Below are positions 34,389 to 41,971 of a stretch of DNA of 64,000 bases, in pieces. The position numbers and the translations under genes were made by a program. The DNA is taken from NCBI RefSeq assembly GCF_004353825.1, contig NZ_SMNA01000002.1, positions 186,001 to 250,000 on the forward strand. Reading direction: 5' to 3'. The notes under the pieces are model-generated. The model had not been told where the DNA came from. It did no database searches and worked only from the letters and a program-made list of their open reading frames with translations. The DNA comes from Occultella glacieicola. GTDB taxonomy: Bacteria > Actinomycetota > Actinomycetes > Actinomycetales > Beutenbergiaceae. Numbering within the stretch: the stretch's first letter is position 1; every line of letters starts with the position of its first letter.

Positions 34389-35378
34389 CTAGGCGCGGGC
34401 CCGCGTGCGCGGGTCGATGACGGTGTACAGGAGGTCGACGAGCAGGTTCGCGCCGAGCACGGAGAGTGTGATGACGAGGAAGATCCCCTGCATCAGCGCG
34501 TAGTCGGCGTTGTTGACCGAGGACAGCAGGGCCGAGCCGATGCCCGGGTAGGAGAACACCGATTCGGTGACCACGGACCCGGCGACCACGAATCCGAGCG
34601 AGATCGCGAACCCCGCCACGGAGGGCAGCACGGCGTTGCGTGCCGCGTACACGGCGCGGATCCGGGACGGCCGCAGACCCTTCGCCTCCGCCGTCAGGAT
34701 GTAGTCCTCCGCGAGCGTGGACACCATCATGTTCCGCATCCCGAGCATCCAGCCGCCCACGGACGAGATGACGATCGTCAGGGCCGGCAGCGTGCCGTAG
34801 TAGATGACCGAGCCCACGAAGTCCCAGGTCCACCCGGGCGAGGTCGTGTAGATGTCGTAGCCCCCGTTGAGCGGGAAGACCTGCCACACGCTCCCGAACA
34901 GGAACAGCAGCACGAGCGCCAACCAGAAGTACGGGACGGACTGCAGCAGGGTGAGCGAGGGCACCATGTTGTCGATCCAGGACCCACGCTTCCAGCCGGC
35001 GAAGGTGCCCAGGCCGACGCCGATGACGAAGGAGATGAGCGTGGACAGCCCGACGAGCCCGACCGTCCACGGCAACGTCTGCCCGATGACGTCGACCACC
35101 GGCGTCGGGAAGTAGGCGACCGAGACCCCGAGATCGCCTCGGAAGATCTGCTGGAGGTAGTCGATGTACTGGTGCCACAACGGCACCGAGGAGTCCATCC
35201 CCAGCAGCAACTCGATGGCGTGCCGCGTGGCCGGTGTCACCTCGCCGCGTTGGGCGAGTTTGGAGACCAAGATGTCCACCGGGTTCCCCGGCATCCACCG
35301 GGGCAGGAAGAAGTTGAGGGTCAGGGCCGCCCACAGGGCGACCAGGTAGAAGCCGAGCTTCTGCCACAGGAATCTCAC
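34389..35378 (-). CDS. Opp/Dpp-type ABC transporter permease (DppB-like)
   Basis: A 329-residue permease beginning FLWQKLGFYLVALWAALTLN and NFFLPRWMPGNPVD, followed by SVAYFPTPVVDVIGQTLPWT and the EAA-like segment AEDYILTAEAKGLRPSRIRA. Six membrane segments are visible. It starts at GTG 35378, 105 bp after the binding-protein stop. A GC-rich spacer precedes it, and no promoter is obvious there. Confidence 0.9.
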   Translation of the reverse strand: MRFLWQKLGFYLVALWAALTLNFFLPRWMPGNPVDILVSKLAQRGEVTPATRHAIELLLGMDSSVPLWHQYIDYLQQIFRGDLGVSVAYFPTPVVDVIGQTLPWTVGLVGLSTLISFVIGVGLGTFAGWKRGSWIDNMVPSLTLLQSVPYFWLALVLLFLFGSVWQVFPLNGGYDIYTTSPGWTWDFVGSVIYYGTLPALTIVISSVGGWMLGMRNMMVSTLAEDYILTAEAKGLRPSRIRAVYAARNAVLPSVAGFAISLGFVVAGSVVTESVFSYPGIGSALLSSVNNADYALMQGIFLVITLSVLGANLLVDLLYTVIDPRTRARA

Positions 35379-35483
35379 GTGTGGGCCCTTCGCGGTCTGG
35401 ACGACGGTGTGGGTGGGACCGGTGGCCCGGCGGCGTGCGGGCGAGCTGTTTCGGGGCTCGGCCGGACGCCGCCGGACGCCGCG

Positions 35484-37187
35484 TCACTCCGCCGGGACGA
35501 TCCGCTGCAGGACGATGCCCGCGTCCCACGCCTTCCAGGTGGCGGGCATGGCGTAGGGGTCCTCGTTCGTGGGCCAGCCGGTGACCCGCGAGGTGTTGAA
35601 CTCGGTGAGCATCGAGTTGACGTAGATCGGGATGTACGGCAGGTCCGCCACGATCTGCTCCTGGACGATCGCGAACTGCTCGGCCTGAACCTCCTCGTCC
35701 GCCGTCGCGGCCGCGGTCTCCAGCGCCGCGTCGACGGCCGGGTTGCTGTACCGGGCGAAGTTGCCCGAGGTTGCCGCCTCACCGACCGGCACCGTGTTCA
35801 CCGAGTGGTACTTGCCGATGTAGGTGAAGTACGGGTTGCTCGAGGCACCCAGGCCGATCGAGTCCAGCGAGAGCTGGAAGGTGCCCTGGGTCTGCGAGTC
35901 GTTCCACTCGTTCCAGGCCACCTGCGTGGGAACGAGTTCGATGCCGACGGCGGCGAGCTGTTGCGTCATCGCGTCGTTGAGCGAGATGAAGTCGCTCCAG
36001 CCCGACACCGTCTGGATCGTCATCGACAACCGCTCCCCGTCCCGGGTCCGGATGCCGTCGGAACCCGGCTCCCAGCCCGCAGCGTCGAGGATCGCGTTGG
36101 CCTGCTCGACATCGGCACCCTCCGGGGTGCTGACGCTCTCGGGATCGTCGATCCAGGCGTCGTCGCGGCCCGGGATGAGCAGGGTCGGGGACGCTGTACC
36201 CGCGAACCCGCCACCGGCGAGGGTGTTGAGCTGGGTGCGGTCGATCGCCCAATAGATCGCCTGGCGCACCGCCGGGTCGGTCTGCGGACCCTCGCAACCG
36301 AGGTCGGCGTTGGAACAGGTGAAGATCGAGGCGGTCAGCGCGGGGGTGTTGACGTAGCCGATCTCCTCGTTGTCGGCGATCAACTGCTCGAGACCGGGCA
36401 GGAACGAACTCATCCAGTCGATCTGGCCGGCGATGAGCGCGGCGCTGTTGGCGTCCGCGGAGTCGAGCGGCACGTACCGGACCTCGTCGACGGCCGGCTC
36501 ACCGTTCCAGTAGTTCTCGTTGCTGGTCAGTACGAACGTCTCGGTCGAGAAGTCGGAGACCACGAACGGTCCGGTGCCGACCGGGTCGGAGTTGATGTTG
36601 GTGGTCGGATCATCGATCGCGGACCAGATGTGCTCGGGGACGATGCCCTGGTTGCCCAGCACGCTGGGCTCCTGCATGAAGGACGTCTCCGGGAAGCTGA
36701 GCACGACGGTCGTGTCGTCGACCGCCTCCGCCGTGGCCGAGTTCCCGCTCGTGTTGAGTTCCGGGGTCTGGCTGATCAGGTTGAAGGTGAAGGCGACGTC
36801 CGCGGCGGTGAACGGCTCACCGTCGGACCACTGCACGCCCTCCCTGGTCGTGATGGTCAACTGGGTGCCGTCGGAGTTCCACTCGTACCCGGTGGCGAGC
36901 ATCGGCGTCGGATCGGCCTCGGCCGCGAGGTTGTACCAGTAGAGCGTCTCGAAGATGACGCCGCGGGTCGGCTGGAGGGCGGTCGGCGAGAACGGGTTCC
37001 AGTTCTCGACGATCTCGCCGAACGAGACGCTGATCGAGGTGGTGCCGTCGCCCGGGTCGCCGTCGCCGGCGGTCCCGTCGTCGGGTTCGTCGGCCGAGCA
37101 CGCGGCCAAGGACAGGGTGAGTGCCGCGATGGCCGTGGTGGCCACCAGTGCGTGGCGCCGCGCAGGACGCCGGGTCCGAAACTTCAT
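35484..37187 (-). CDS. Opp/Dpp-type (family 5) extracellular substrate-binding lipoprotein
   Basis: A 567-residue family 5 binding protein. The signal peptide ends SLAAC with Cys30 lipidated. EPFTAADVAFTFNLI, VGTGPFVVSDF and DPAVRQAIYWAIDR are the class signature. Family 5 proteins bind peptides but in several bacteria bind oligosaccharides, including beta-mannosides and beta-glucans. Here the gene is back to back with a beta-mannosidase and followed by a ROK regulator, so an oligosaccharide ligand is more likely than a peptide (inference). A hairpin lies in its 5' leader. Confidence 0.88.
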   Translation of the reverse strand: MKFRTRRPARRHALVATTAIAALTLSLAACSADEPDDGTAGDGDPGDGTTSISVSFGEIVENWNPFSPTALQPTRGVIFETLYWYNLAAEADPTPMLATGYEWNSDGTQLTITTREGVQWSDGEPFTAADVAFTFNLISQTPELNTSGNSATAEAVDDTTVVLSFPETSFMQEPSVLGNQGIVPEHIWSAIDDPTTNINSDPVGTGPFVVSDFSTETFVLTSNENYWNGEPAVDEVRYVPLDSADANSAALIAGQIDWMSSFLPGLEQLIADNEEIGYVNTPALTASIFTCSNADLGCEGPQTDPAVRQAIYWAIDRTQLNTLAGGGFAGTASPTLLIPGRDDAWIDDPESVSTPEGADVEQANAILDAAGWEPGSDGIRTRDGERLSMTIQTVSGWSDFISLNDAMTQQLAAVGIELVPTQVAWNEWNDSQTQGTFQLSLDSIGLGASSNPYFTYIGKYHSVNTVPVGEAATSGNFARYSNPAVDAALETAAATADEEVQAEQFAIVQEQIVADLPYIPIYVNSMLTEFNTSRVTGWPTNEDPYAMPATWKAWDAGIVLQRIVPAE

Positions 37188-37588
37188 CGTTGAGTCCCTC
37201 GGTTCGGATCGCCGGCTCGCGGCCGGCGATCGGGTGGTGCGAGCACCCGTGGGATACCGGATCGTCGGTGATCGCAGAACTTTTGTAGCCGATCTAAGTT
37301 ATCCAGGTCAAGGGTCCGAGCGAACCGGTTCGACGGCAGAGACGCCGAGCCGAAGTCGGTCCGGCGGGAGCTGCGACGGGCCTGACCGGTCGCCCCGCCA
37401 CCCCCGATTTCCCCTGAAACTCGAGCAACTCTCTGGAGCCCCGTGCCACCACCGCGCCAGTGGCGCGCCCTCTGAAGGTCCCGTGACGGGTTGACGGACT
37501 TAGTTCATGGGTCGAAGAATCACTTCTCGACGCGTGCCGTGCCACGATGACCTTCGGCCGTGACCACCTGAGCCCCCGGAGGACCCGT
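37188..37588. promoter_or_regulatory. Divergent promoter region between the binding protein and beta-mannosidase
   Basis: This 401-bp gap has no credible gene. Leftward: TTGACC (37306-37311), 18 bases, TACAAA (37282-37287). Rightward: TTGACG (37491-37496), 18 bases, AAGAAT (37515-37520). The hexamer ACTTAG sits just inside each -35: as CTAAGT at 37294-37299 and as ACTTAG at 37498-37503. That may mark a shared operator. The binding-protein leader contains a 10-bp perfect hairpin (37207-37231). Confidence 0.5.
37207..37231 (-). other. Hairpin in the binding-protein mRNA leader
   Basis: Arms GATCGCCGGC and GCCGGCGATC are perfectly complementary around a 5-base loop, 20 bases upstream of the start codon and just above the GAGGG ribosome site. 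It could stabilise the message or tune translation. Confidence 0.6.
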
Positions 37589-40078
37589 ATGCGTACCCAT
37601 GACCTGCACGACGGCTGGCGTCTTCGCGCCGACGGTGCGTCCGTCCCCGACCGGTTGCGCGGCCTCGAGGTCCCGGTGGCGATCCCCGGGACCTCGCACA
37701 CCGCCCTGCTGGACGCCGGCCTCATTCCCGACCCCTACGTCGGGACCAACGAGCAGGACCTGGTGTGGATGCACCGGGCCGACTGGCGGTTCACGCTCGA
37801 TCTGGACGAGCCACCGGCCGGCCCGTCGGAGCGGGTCGACCTGGTCTTCGAGGGGATCGACACTGTCGCGACGGTGCGCCTCGGCGCGCAGGTGCTCGGT
37901 CACACCCGGAACATGCACCGCAGCCACCGGTTCGACGTCGGCGCACTGATCGGTCACGAGCGTGACCTCGTCGTGGATGTCTCCTCGGCTCTGACCTACG
38001 CCGAGGCGGAGCGGGCGCGGCTCGGGGCCCGCCCATCCGCCTACGCGCACCCGCTGAACATGGTCCGGAAGATGGCGTGCAGCTTCGGCTGGGACTGGGG
38101 TCCGGACCTGCAGACCGCGGGCCTGTGGCGGGGGGTCCGGATGGAACGCTGGCGCGGCGCGCGCCTGGCGGGCGTCCGCCCGCTCGTCGGTGTCCGGCCC
38201 GACGGCGTCCCGTACGTCCGCGTCCACGTGGACGTGGAGCGCAGCGGCCTCGAGGCGCCGGTCGCGCTCACGGTCCGGGCGCGCGTGGCCGGCGTCGAGC
38301 GAGAGGTGACGATCTCGCCCGAGGCGAGTTCCGCCGTCGTCGAGGTCGCCGCACCGGACGCCGCGCTGTGGTGGCCCGTGGGTCACGGCGAGCAGCCGCT
38401 CCACCCGCTCGAGGTCGACCTGACCGACGGCGGGTCCGCCCTGGACTCGTGGCGCCGTCGGATCGGCTTCCGCACCGTGGAGATCGACGCGACCCCGGAC
38501 GCCGATGGCACCCCGTGGACGCTGCGCGTCAACGGCCGCCCGGTGTTCGTCAAGGGGGCGAACTGGATCCCGGACGACCACCTGCTGACCCGGATCACCC
38601 GGGACCGGCTCACCCGGCGCCTCGACCAGGCCCTGGGTGCCAACCTGAACCTGCTGCGGGTGTGGGGTGGCGGCATCTACGAGTCTCACGACTTCTACGA
38701 ACTGTGTGACGAACGTGGCCTGCTCGTCTGGCAGGACTTCGCGTTGGCGTGTTCGGCCTACCCCGAGGAGGAGCCGCTCGCCGCCGAGTTCGAGGCGGAG
38801 GCCCGCGAGAACGTGGCGCGCCTGACCCCGCATCCGAGCCTGGTCGTGTGGAACGGGGGGAACGAGAACATCTGGGGCTACCTGGACTGGGGCTGGCGGG
38901 AGGCCCTCGGCGACGCGACCTGGGGTTACGGCTACGCCACCGAGCTGTTCCCCCGGGTCCTCGCGGAGGTCGACCCGACCCGGCCGTACTCGTGGAACAG
39001 CCCGTCCTCGCCGGGGGCCGCGCTCACGGACCGGCATCCCAACGACCCCGATCACGGAACCCACCACCAGTGGCAGGTGTGGAACCGGATCGACTACCGC
39101 GCGTACGCCTCGGAGATCCCGAGGTTCTGCTCGGAGTTCGGGTTCCAGGGACCGCCGACCTGGGCGACCCTGGAGCGTGCCGTCACGCCGGCCGACGGGA
39201 TCCGCTCGAAGACCGACCCGGTGTTCCTGGCCCACCAGAAGGCGGACGGGGGCAACGAGAAGCTGGACCGTGGGCTCCTGCCCCACCTCGGCATCCCGGC
39301 GGAGTTCGCCGACTGGCACTGGGCCACGCAGCTCAACCAGGCCCGCGCCGTCTCGTTCGCGATCGAGCACTACCGGTCCTGGTGGCCGCGCACCGCCGGC
39401 GCGATCGTCTGGCAGCTCAACGACTGCTGGCCGGTGACCTCGTGGGCGACCGTCGACGGCGACGAGCGCCGCAAGCCGCTCTGGTACGCGCTGCGGCACG
39501 CGTTCGCCGACCGGATGATCACCGTCGTCGACCGGGACGGTCACCGGGCCCTGGCGCTGGTCAACGACACCGACGCACCCTGGTCCGGTGCCCTGCGGGT
39601 GACCCGGGAGACGTTCGCCGGCCAGGTGCGCGCGGAGTCCGGCGAGGACGTGGCCGTGGCGGCCCGCTCGGTACAGCTGGTCACGCTGCCGCCCGAGGTT
39701 CGCACCGCCGGTGACGAGCGGGCCGAGGCGATCGTGGCCCGGCTCGGCTCCGAGCGGGCCGTGGCGTTGTTCGTCGAGGACGTCGAGGCGGCCCTGCACG
39801 GTGATCCGGTCGACGTCAGCGTGGCGCCGAGCACCGAAGGGTACGAGGTCACGGTGCGGGCCCGTTCGCTGGCCCGGGACGTGACGCTCCTCGTCGACCG
39901 GCTGGACCCCGAGGCGGTGGTGGACGACGCCCTGGTGACCCTGCCCGCCGGGGACTCGGTGACCTTCCGGGTGCGCACCCGCGTCGTCCTGGAGGGTGCC
40001 GCGCTGGCCGCGGCCCCCGTGCTCCGGACCGCGAACGATCTTCTCGAGCACGACCCGGTCATGGCGGGGTCGGCCTAG
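37589..40078 (+). CDS. Beta-mannosidase (GH2)
   Basis: An 829-residue cytoplasmic enzyme (no signal peptide) that releases mannose from the non-reducing end of beta-mannosides. The GH2 sandwich domains span about residues 1-310 (DGWRLRADG, DLVWMHRADWRF, FGWDWGPDLQT). The TIM barrel follows with VKGANWIPDDHLL and VWGGGIYESHDFYELCDE. The acid/base is Glu426 in WNGGNEN and the nucleophile is Glu516 in FCSEFGFQGPP. ATG 37589 has GGAGG six bases upstream, so I prefer it to the in-frame ATG 37547. Divergent from the Opp-type importer, it probably acts on imported manno-oligosaccharides. Confidence 0.92.
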   Translation: MRTHDLHDGWRLRADGASVPDRLRGLEVPVAIPGTSHTALLDAGLIPDPYVGTNEQDLVWMHRADWRFTLDLDEPPAGPSERVDLVFEGIDTVATVRLGAQVLGHTRNMHRSHRFDVGALIGHERDLVVDVSSALTYAEAERARLGARPSAYAHPLNMVRKMACSFGWDWGPDLQTAGLWRGVRMERWRGARLAGVRPLVGVRPDGVPYVRVHVDVERSGLEAPVALTVRARVAGVEREVTISPEASSAVVEVAAPDAALWWPVGHGEQPLHPLEVDLTDGGSALDSWRRRIGFRTVEIDATPDADGTPWTLRVNGRPVFVKGANWIPDDHLLTRITRDRLTRRLDQALGANLNLLRVWGGGIYESHDFYELCDERGLLVWQDFALACSAYPEEEPLAAEFEAEARENVARLTPHPSLVVWNGGNENIWGYLDWGWREALGDATWGYGYATELFPRVLAEVDPTRPYSWNSPSSPGAALTDRHPNDPDHGTHHQWQVWNRIDYRAYASEIPRFCSEFGFQGPPTWATLERAVTPADGIRSKTDPVFLAHQKADGGNEKLDRGLLPHLGIPAEFADWHWATQLNQARAVSFAIEHYRSWWPRTAGAIVWQLNDCWPVTSWATVDGDERRKPLWYALRHAFADRMITVVDRDGHRALALVNDTDAPWSGALRVTRETFAGQVRAESGEDVAVAARSVQLVTLPPEVRTAGDERAEAIVARLGSERAVALFVEDVEAALHGDPVDVSVAPSTEGYEVTVRARSLARDVTLLVDRLDPEAVVDDALVTLPAGDSVTFRVRTRVVLEGAALAAAPVLRTANDLLEHDPVMAGSA

Positions 40079-40093
40079 TGTGGGCCTAGTGTG
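40072..40093 (+). repeat. Perfect tandem duplication of an 11-mer at a gene junction
   Basis: GGCCTAGTGTG occurs twice back to back. The first copy contains the beta-mannosidase TAG stop (40076-40078); the second holds the GTG start of the next gene. Both genes are in the same reading frame. Confidence 0.9.
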
Positions 40094-40972
40094 ACCCTTG
40101 TGACTCAAGGCGTCGGAGCGGTCGGCTTCATGCTCGCGCGGCCGGCACGGCTGCTCGGCATCGAGCCGTTCCACATGGAGTTGATCGCCGGCATCGAGGA
40201 GCGCCTCGGCGGCGAGGGCCATTCGCTGCTGCTTCACGTGGTCCCGGACATCGAGGCCGAGATCGCGGTCTACCGCCGGTGGGCGGAGGGCGCCCTGGTG
40301 GATGCGGTGATCGTCACCAACCTGCTCCGGGACGATCGGCGGCTCGAGGTGCTCACCGAGATCGGCCTGCCCACGGTGGTCGTCGGTGGACCACGCCGCG
40401 ACCTGCCGTTCACGAACGTCTGGATCGACAACGCCCAGGCGATGCGGGACGCCGTGGCCCACCTGGCCGGTCTCGGGCACACCGCGCTCGCCCGGGTGAG
40501 CGGCCCGAGCGGGCTCGCGCACACCCGGGCCCGCACCGAGGCGTTCGAGCAGGAGTGCACCGCGCGTGGGCTCACCGGGGTCGTCGTGGAGGCCGACTAC
40601 TCCGAGGAGAGCGGTGCCCGCGCCACCCGCTCCCTCCTCGGACGCGCGGGTGCGCCGTCGGCCATCGTCTACGACAACGACGTCATGGCCGTCGCCGGGC
40701 TCGGGGTCGCGGCCGAGCTGGACGTCGCCGTGCCGGGCTCCCTGTCGATCCTCGCCTGGGACGACTCGACCCTGTGCCGGCTGGCGTCCCCGCCGCTGAG
40801 CGTGATGAGCCTCGACGTCCACGGCATGGGCGCCCTCGCCGCGGACTGCGTGCTCAACGTGCTGGCCGGCGGACCGGTGCTCTCGCACGTGGCGCCGCAA
40901 CCGCACCTCGTGCCGCGGGGTTCGACGGCGGCGCCGCAGGGTTCCCCCGGGCTCCCGGGGCGCGCCGGTTAG
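40091..40972 (+). CDS. LacI-family ligand-binding protein without a DNA-binding domain
   Basis: A 293-residue protein that matches only the periplasmic-binding-like sensor half of LacI/GalR regulators: IEPFHMELIAGIEERLGGEG, DAVIVTNLLRDD, GLPTVVVGG, VWIDNAQAMRDAVAHLAGLG, AIVYDNDVMAVAGLGVAAEL and SLSILAWDDSTLCRL. It starts right where the sensor domain starts (VTQGVGAVGFMLARPAR); the usual 60-residue HTH is missing and there is no room upstream, which is the beta-mannosidase 3' end. It may be a cytosolic sugar sensor. It lies in the same operon as the beta-mannosidase. Confidence 0.8.
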   Translation: MTLVTQGVGAVGFMLARPARLLGIEPFHMELIAGIEERLGGEGHSLLLHVVPDIEAEIAVYRRWAEGALVDAVIVTNLLRDDRRLEVLTEIGLPTVVVGGPRRDLPFTNVWIDNAQAMRDAVAHLAGLGHTALARVSGPSGLAHTRARTEAFEQECTARGLTGVVVEADYSEESGARATRSLLGRAGAPSAIVYDNDVMAVAGLGVAAELDVAVPGSLSILAWDDSTLCRLASPPLSVMSLDVHGMGALAADCVLNVLAGGPVLSHVAPQPHLVPRGSTAAPQGSPGLPGRAG

Positions 40973-41004
40973 CACTCACGGCTGCCAACGGGTAGAACAC
41001 AAGG

Positions 41005-41544
41005 GTGAGTGATATCTCGACGGAAGACTTCGGCGGTTGGTTCTCCCCCGAGGACCTCGCCACCGTGCGCCGGCGGATGCCGATCCTGTACGTCGACGCG
41101 ATCCCGGTCCGCGTCGACGCCGATGGCGTCATCCAGCAGGTCGCGCTGCTGCTGCGGACGCCACGCGAGGGCGGCATCTCCCGCGCACTGGTGTCCGGCC
41201 GGGTGATGTACCACGAACTGGTCCGCGACGCACTGGCCCGACACCTCGACAAGGACCTCGGGCCGATGGCCCTGCCGCGGCTGCCGGTGTCCCTGGTGCC
41301 GTTCACGGTCGCGGAGTACTTCCCGACCCCGGGCATCACCAGCTACCACGACCCGCGCCAGCACGCCGTCTCGCTCGCCTACATCGTCCCGATCGACGGC
41401 GACTGCCAGCCCCAGCAGGACGCCCTCGACATCGGGTGGTTCTCGCCGGAGGAGGTCGTCTCGCCGATGGTGCAGGCCGAGATGGTCTCCGGGCACGGCG
41501 CGCTGGTGCGCACCGCGCTGGCGACGACCGGTCGCCTGATCTGA
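41005..41544 (+). CDS. DUF4916 (NUDIX-like) protein
   Basis: A 179-residue protein with the DUF4916 order: FSPEDLATVRRRMPILYVDA, VALLLRTPREGGISRALVSG, FTVAEYFPTPGITSYHDPRQ and DALDIGWFSPEEV. The family resembles NUDIX hydrolases but the full catalytic NUDIX box is not evident, so hydrolase activity is uncertain. It starts at GTG 41005 and heads a run of four tightly spaced genes. Confidence 0.85.
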   Translation: MSDISTEDFGGWFSPEDLATVRRRMPILYVDAIPVRVDADGVIQQVALLLRTPREGGISRALVSGRVMYHELVRDALARHLDKDLGPMALPRLPVSLVPFTVAEYFPTPGITSYHDPRQHAVSLAYIVPIDGDCQPQQDALDIGWFSPEEVVSPMVQAEMVSGHGALVRTALATTGRLI

Positions 41545-41545
41545 C

Positions 41546-41971
41546 GTGCCGGGAACCCGGACGACGGCGTCGTCTCGCACGATCGTGGTGGCGGCGGTCG
41601 TCGATGTGGTCGCCGTGGGCGCGTTCGCGCTCGCGGGGCGCGGCACCCATCACGAGGACGGCGTGCTCGCCGGCCTGGCCGGCACGGCGTGGCCGTTCGG
41701 CGTCGCCCTGGCGATCGGGTGGCTGCTCGCACGGGCCTGGCGTGCACCGCTGCGGTTGTGGCCGACCGGCGCCGCAGTTTGGGCGATGACCGTGGCCGGT
41801 GGGCTCGGGCTGCGTGGGCTCACCGGAGGCGGGCTGTCCGGCGCGTTCCCGATCGTGACCGCGGTCGTCCTGGGCGTGTTCCTGCTCGGCTGGCGCGCCG
41901 TCGCGACGCTGCTGACCCGGCGGTCCGGACCGACCGGTCCGACCGGACCCACCGAGGAGGTGGCCGCATGA
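41546..41971 (+). CDS. DUF3054 membrane protein
   Basis: A 141-residue membrane protein with four hydrophobic segments: VVAAVVDVVAVGAFALAG, GVALAIGWLLARAW, AVWAMTVAGGLGLRGLTGGG and FPIVTAVVLGVFLLGWRAVA. It has the DUF3054 signature RGLTGGGLSGAFPIV. A short GPTGPTGPT repeat ends the protein. GTG 41546 lies one base after the DUF4916 stop. The role is unknown. Confidence 0.88.
   Translation: MPGTRTTASSRTIVVAAVVDVVAVGAFALAGRGTHHEDGVLAGLAGTAWPFGVALAIGWLLARAWRAPLRLWPTGAAVWAMTVAGGLGLRGLTGGGLSGAFPIVTAVVLGVFLLGWRAVATLLTRRSGPTGPTGPTEEVAA

Noticed and set aside
37441-37500. Possible small gene or riboswitch in the 401-bp divergent gap
   Set aside because: No reading frame with start, ribosome site and sensible composition, and no known aptamer pattern could be recognised by eye; promoter elements explain the conserved-looking parts.
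37520-40975. A very long minus-strand open frame (over 1100 codons) opposite the beta-mannosidase and sensor genes
   Set aside because: It is rich in Arg, Gly, Pro and His with no motif, and lies antisense to two clear genes. Such frames are expected from codon bias in GC-rich DNA.
41930-41965. GPTGPT codon repeat at the end of DUF3054
   Set aside because: A short imperfect GACCGGNCC repeat in a protein tail; too small to call a repeat locus.
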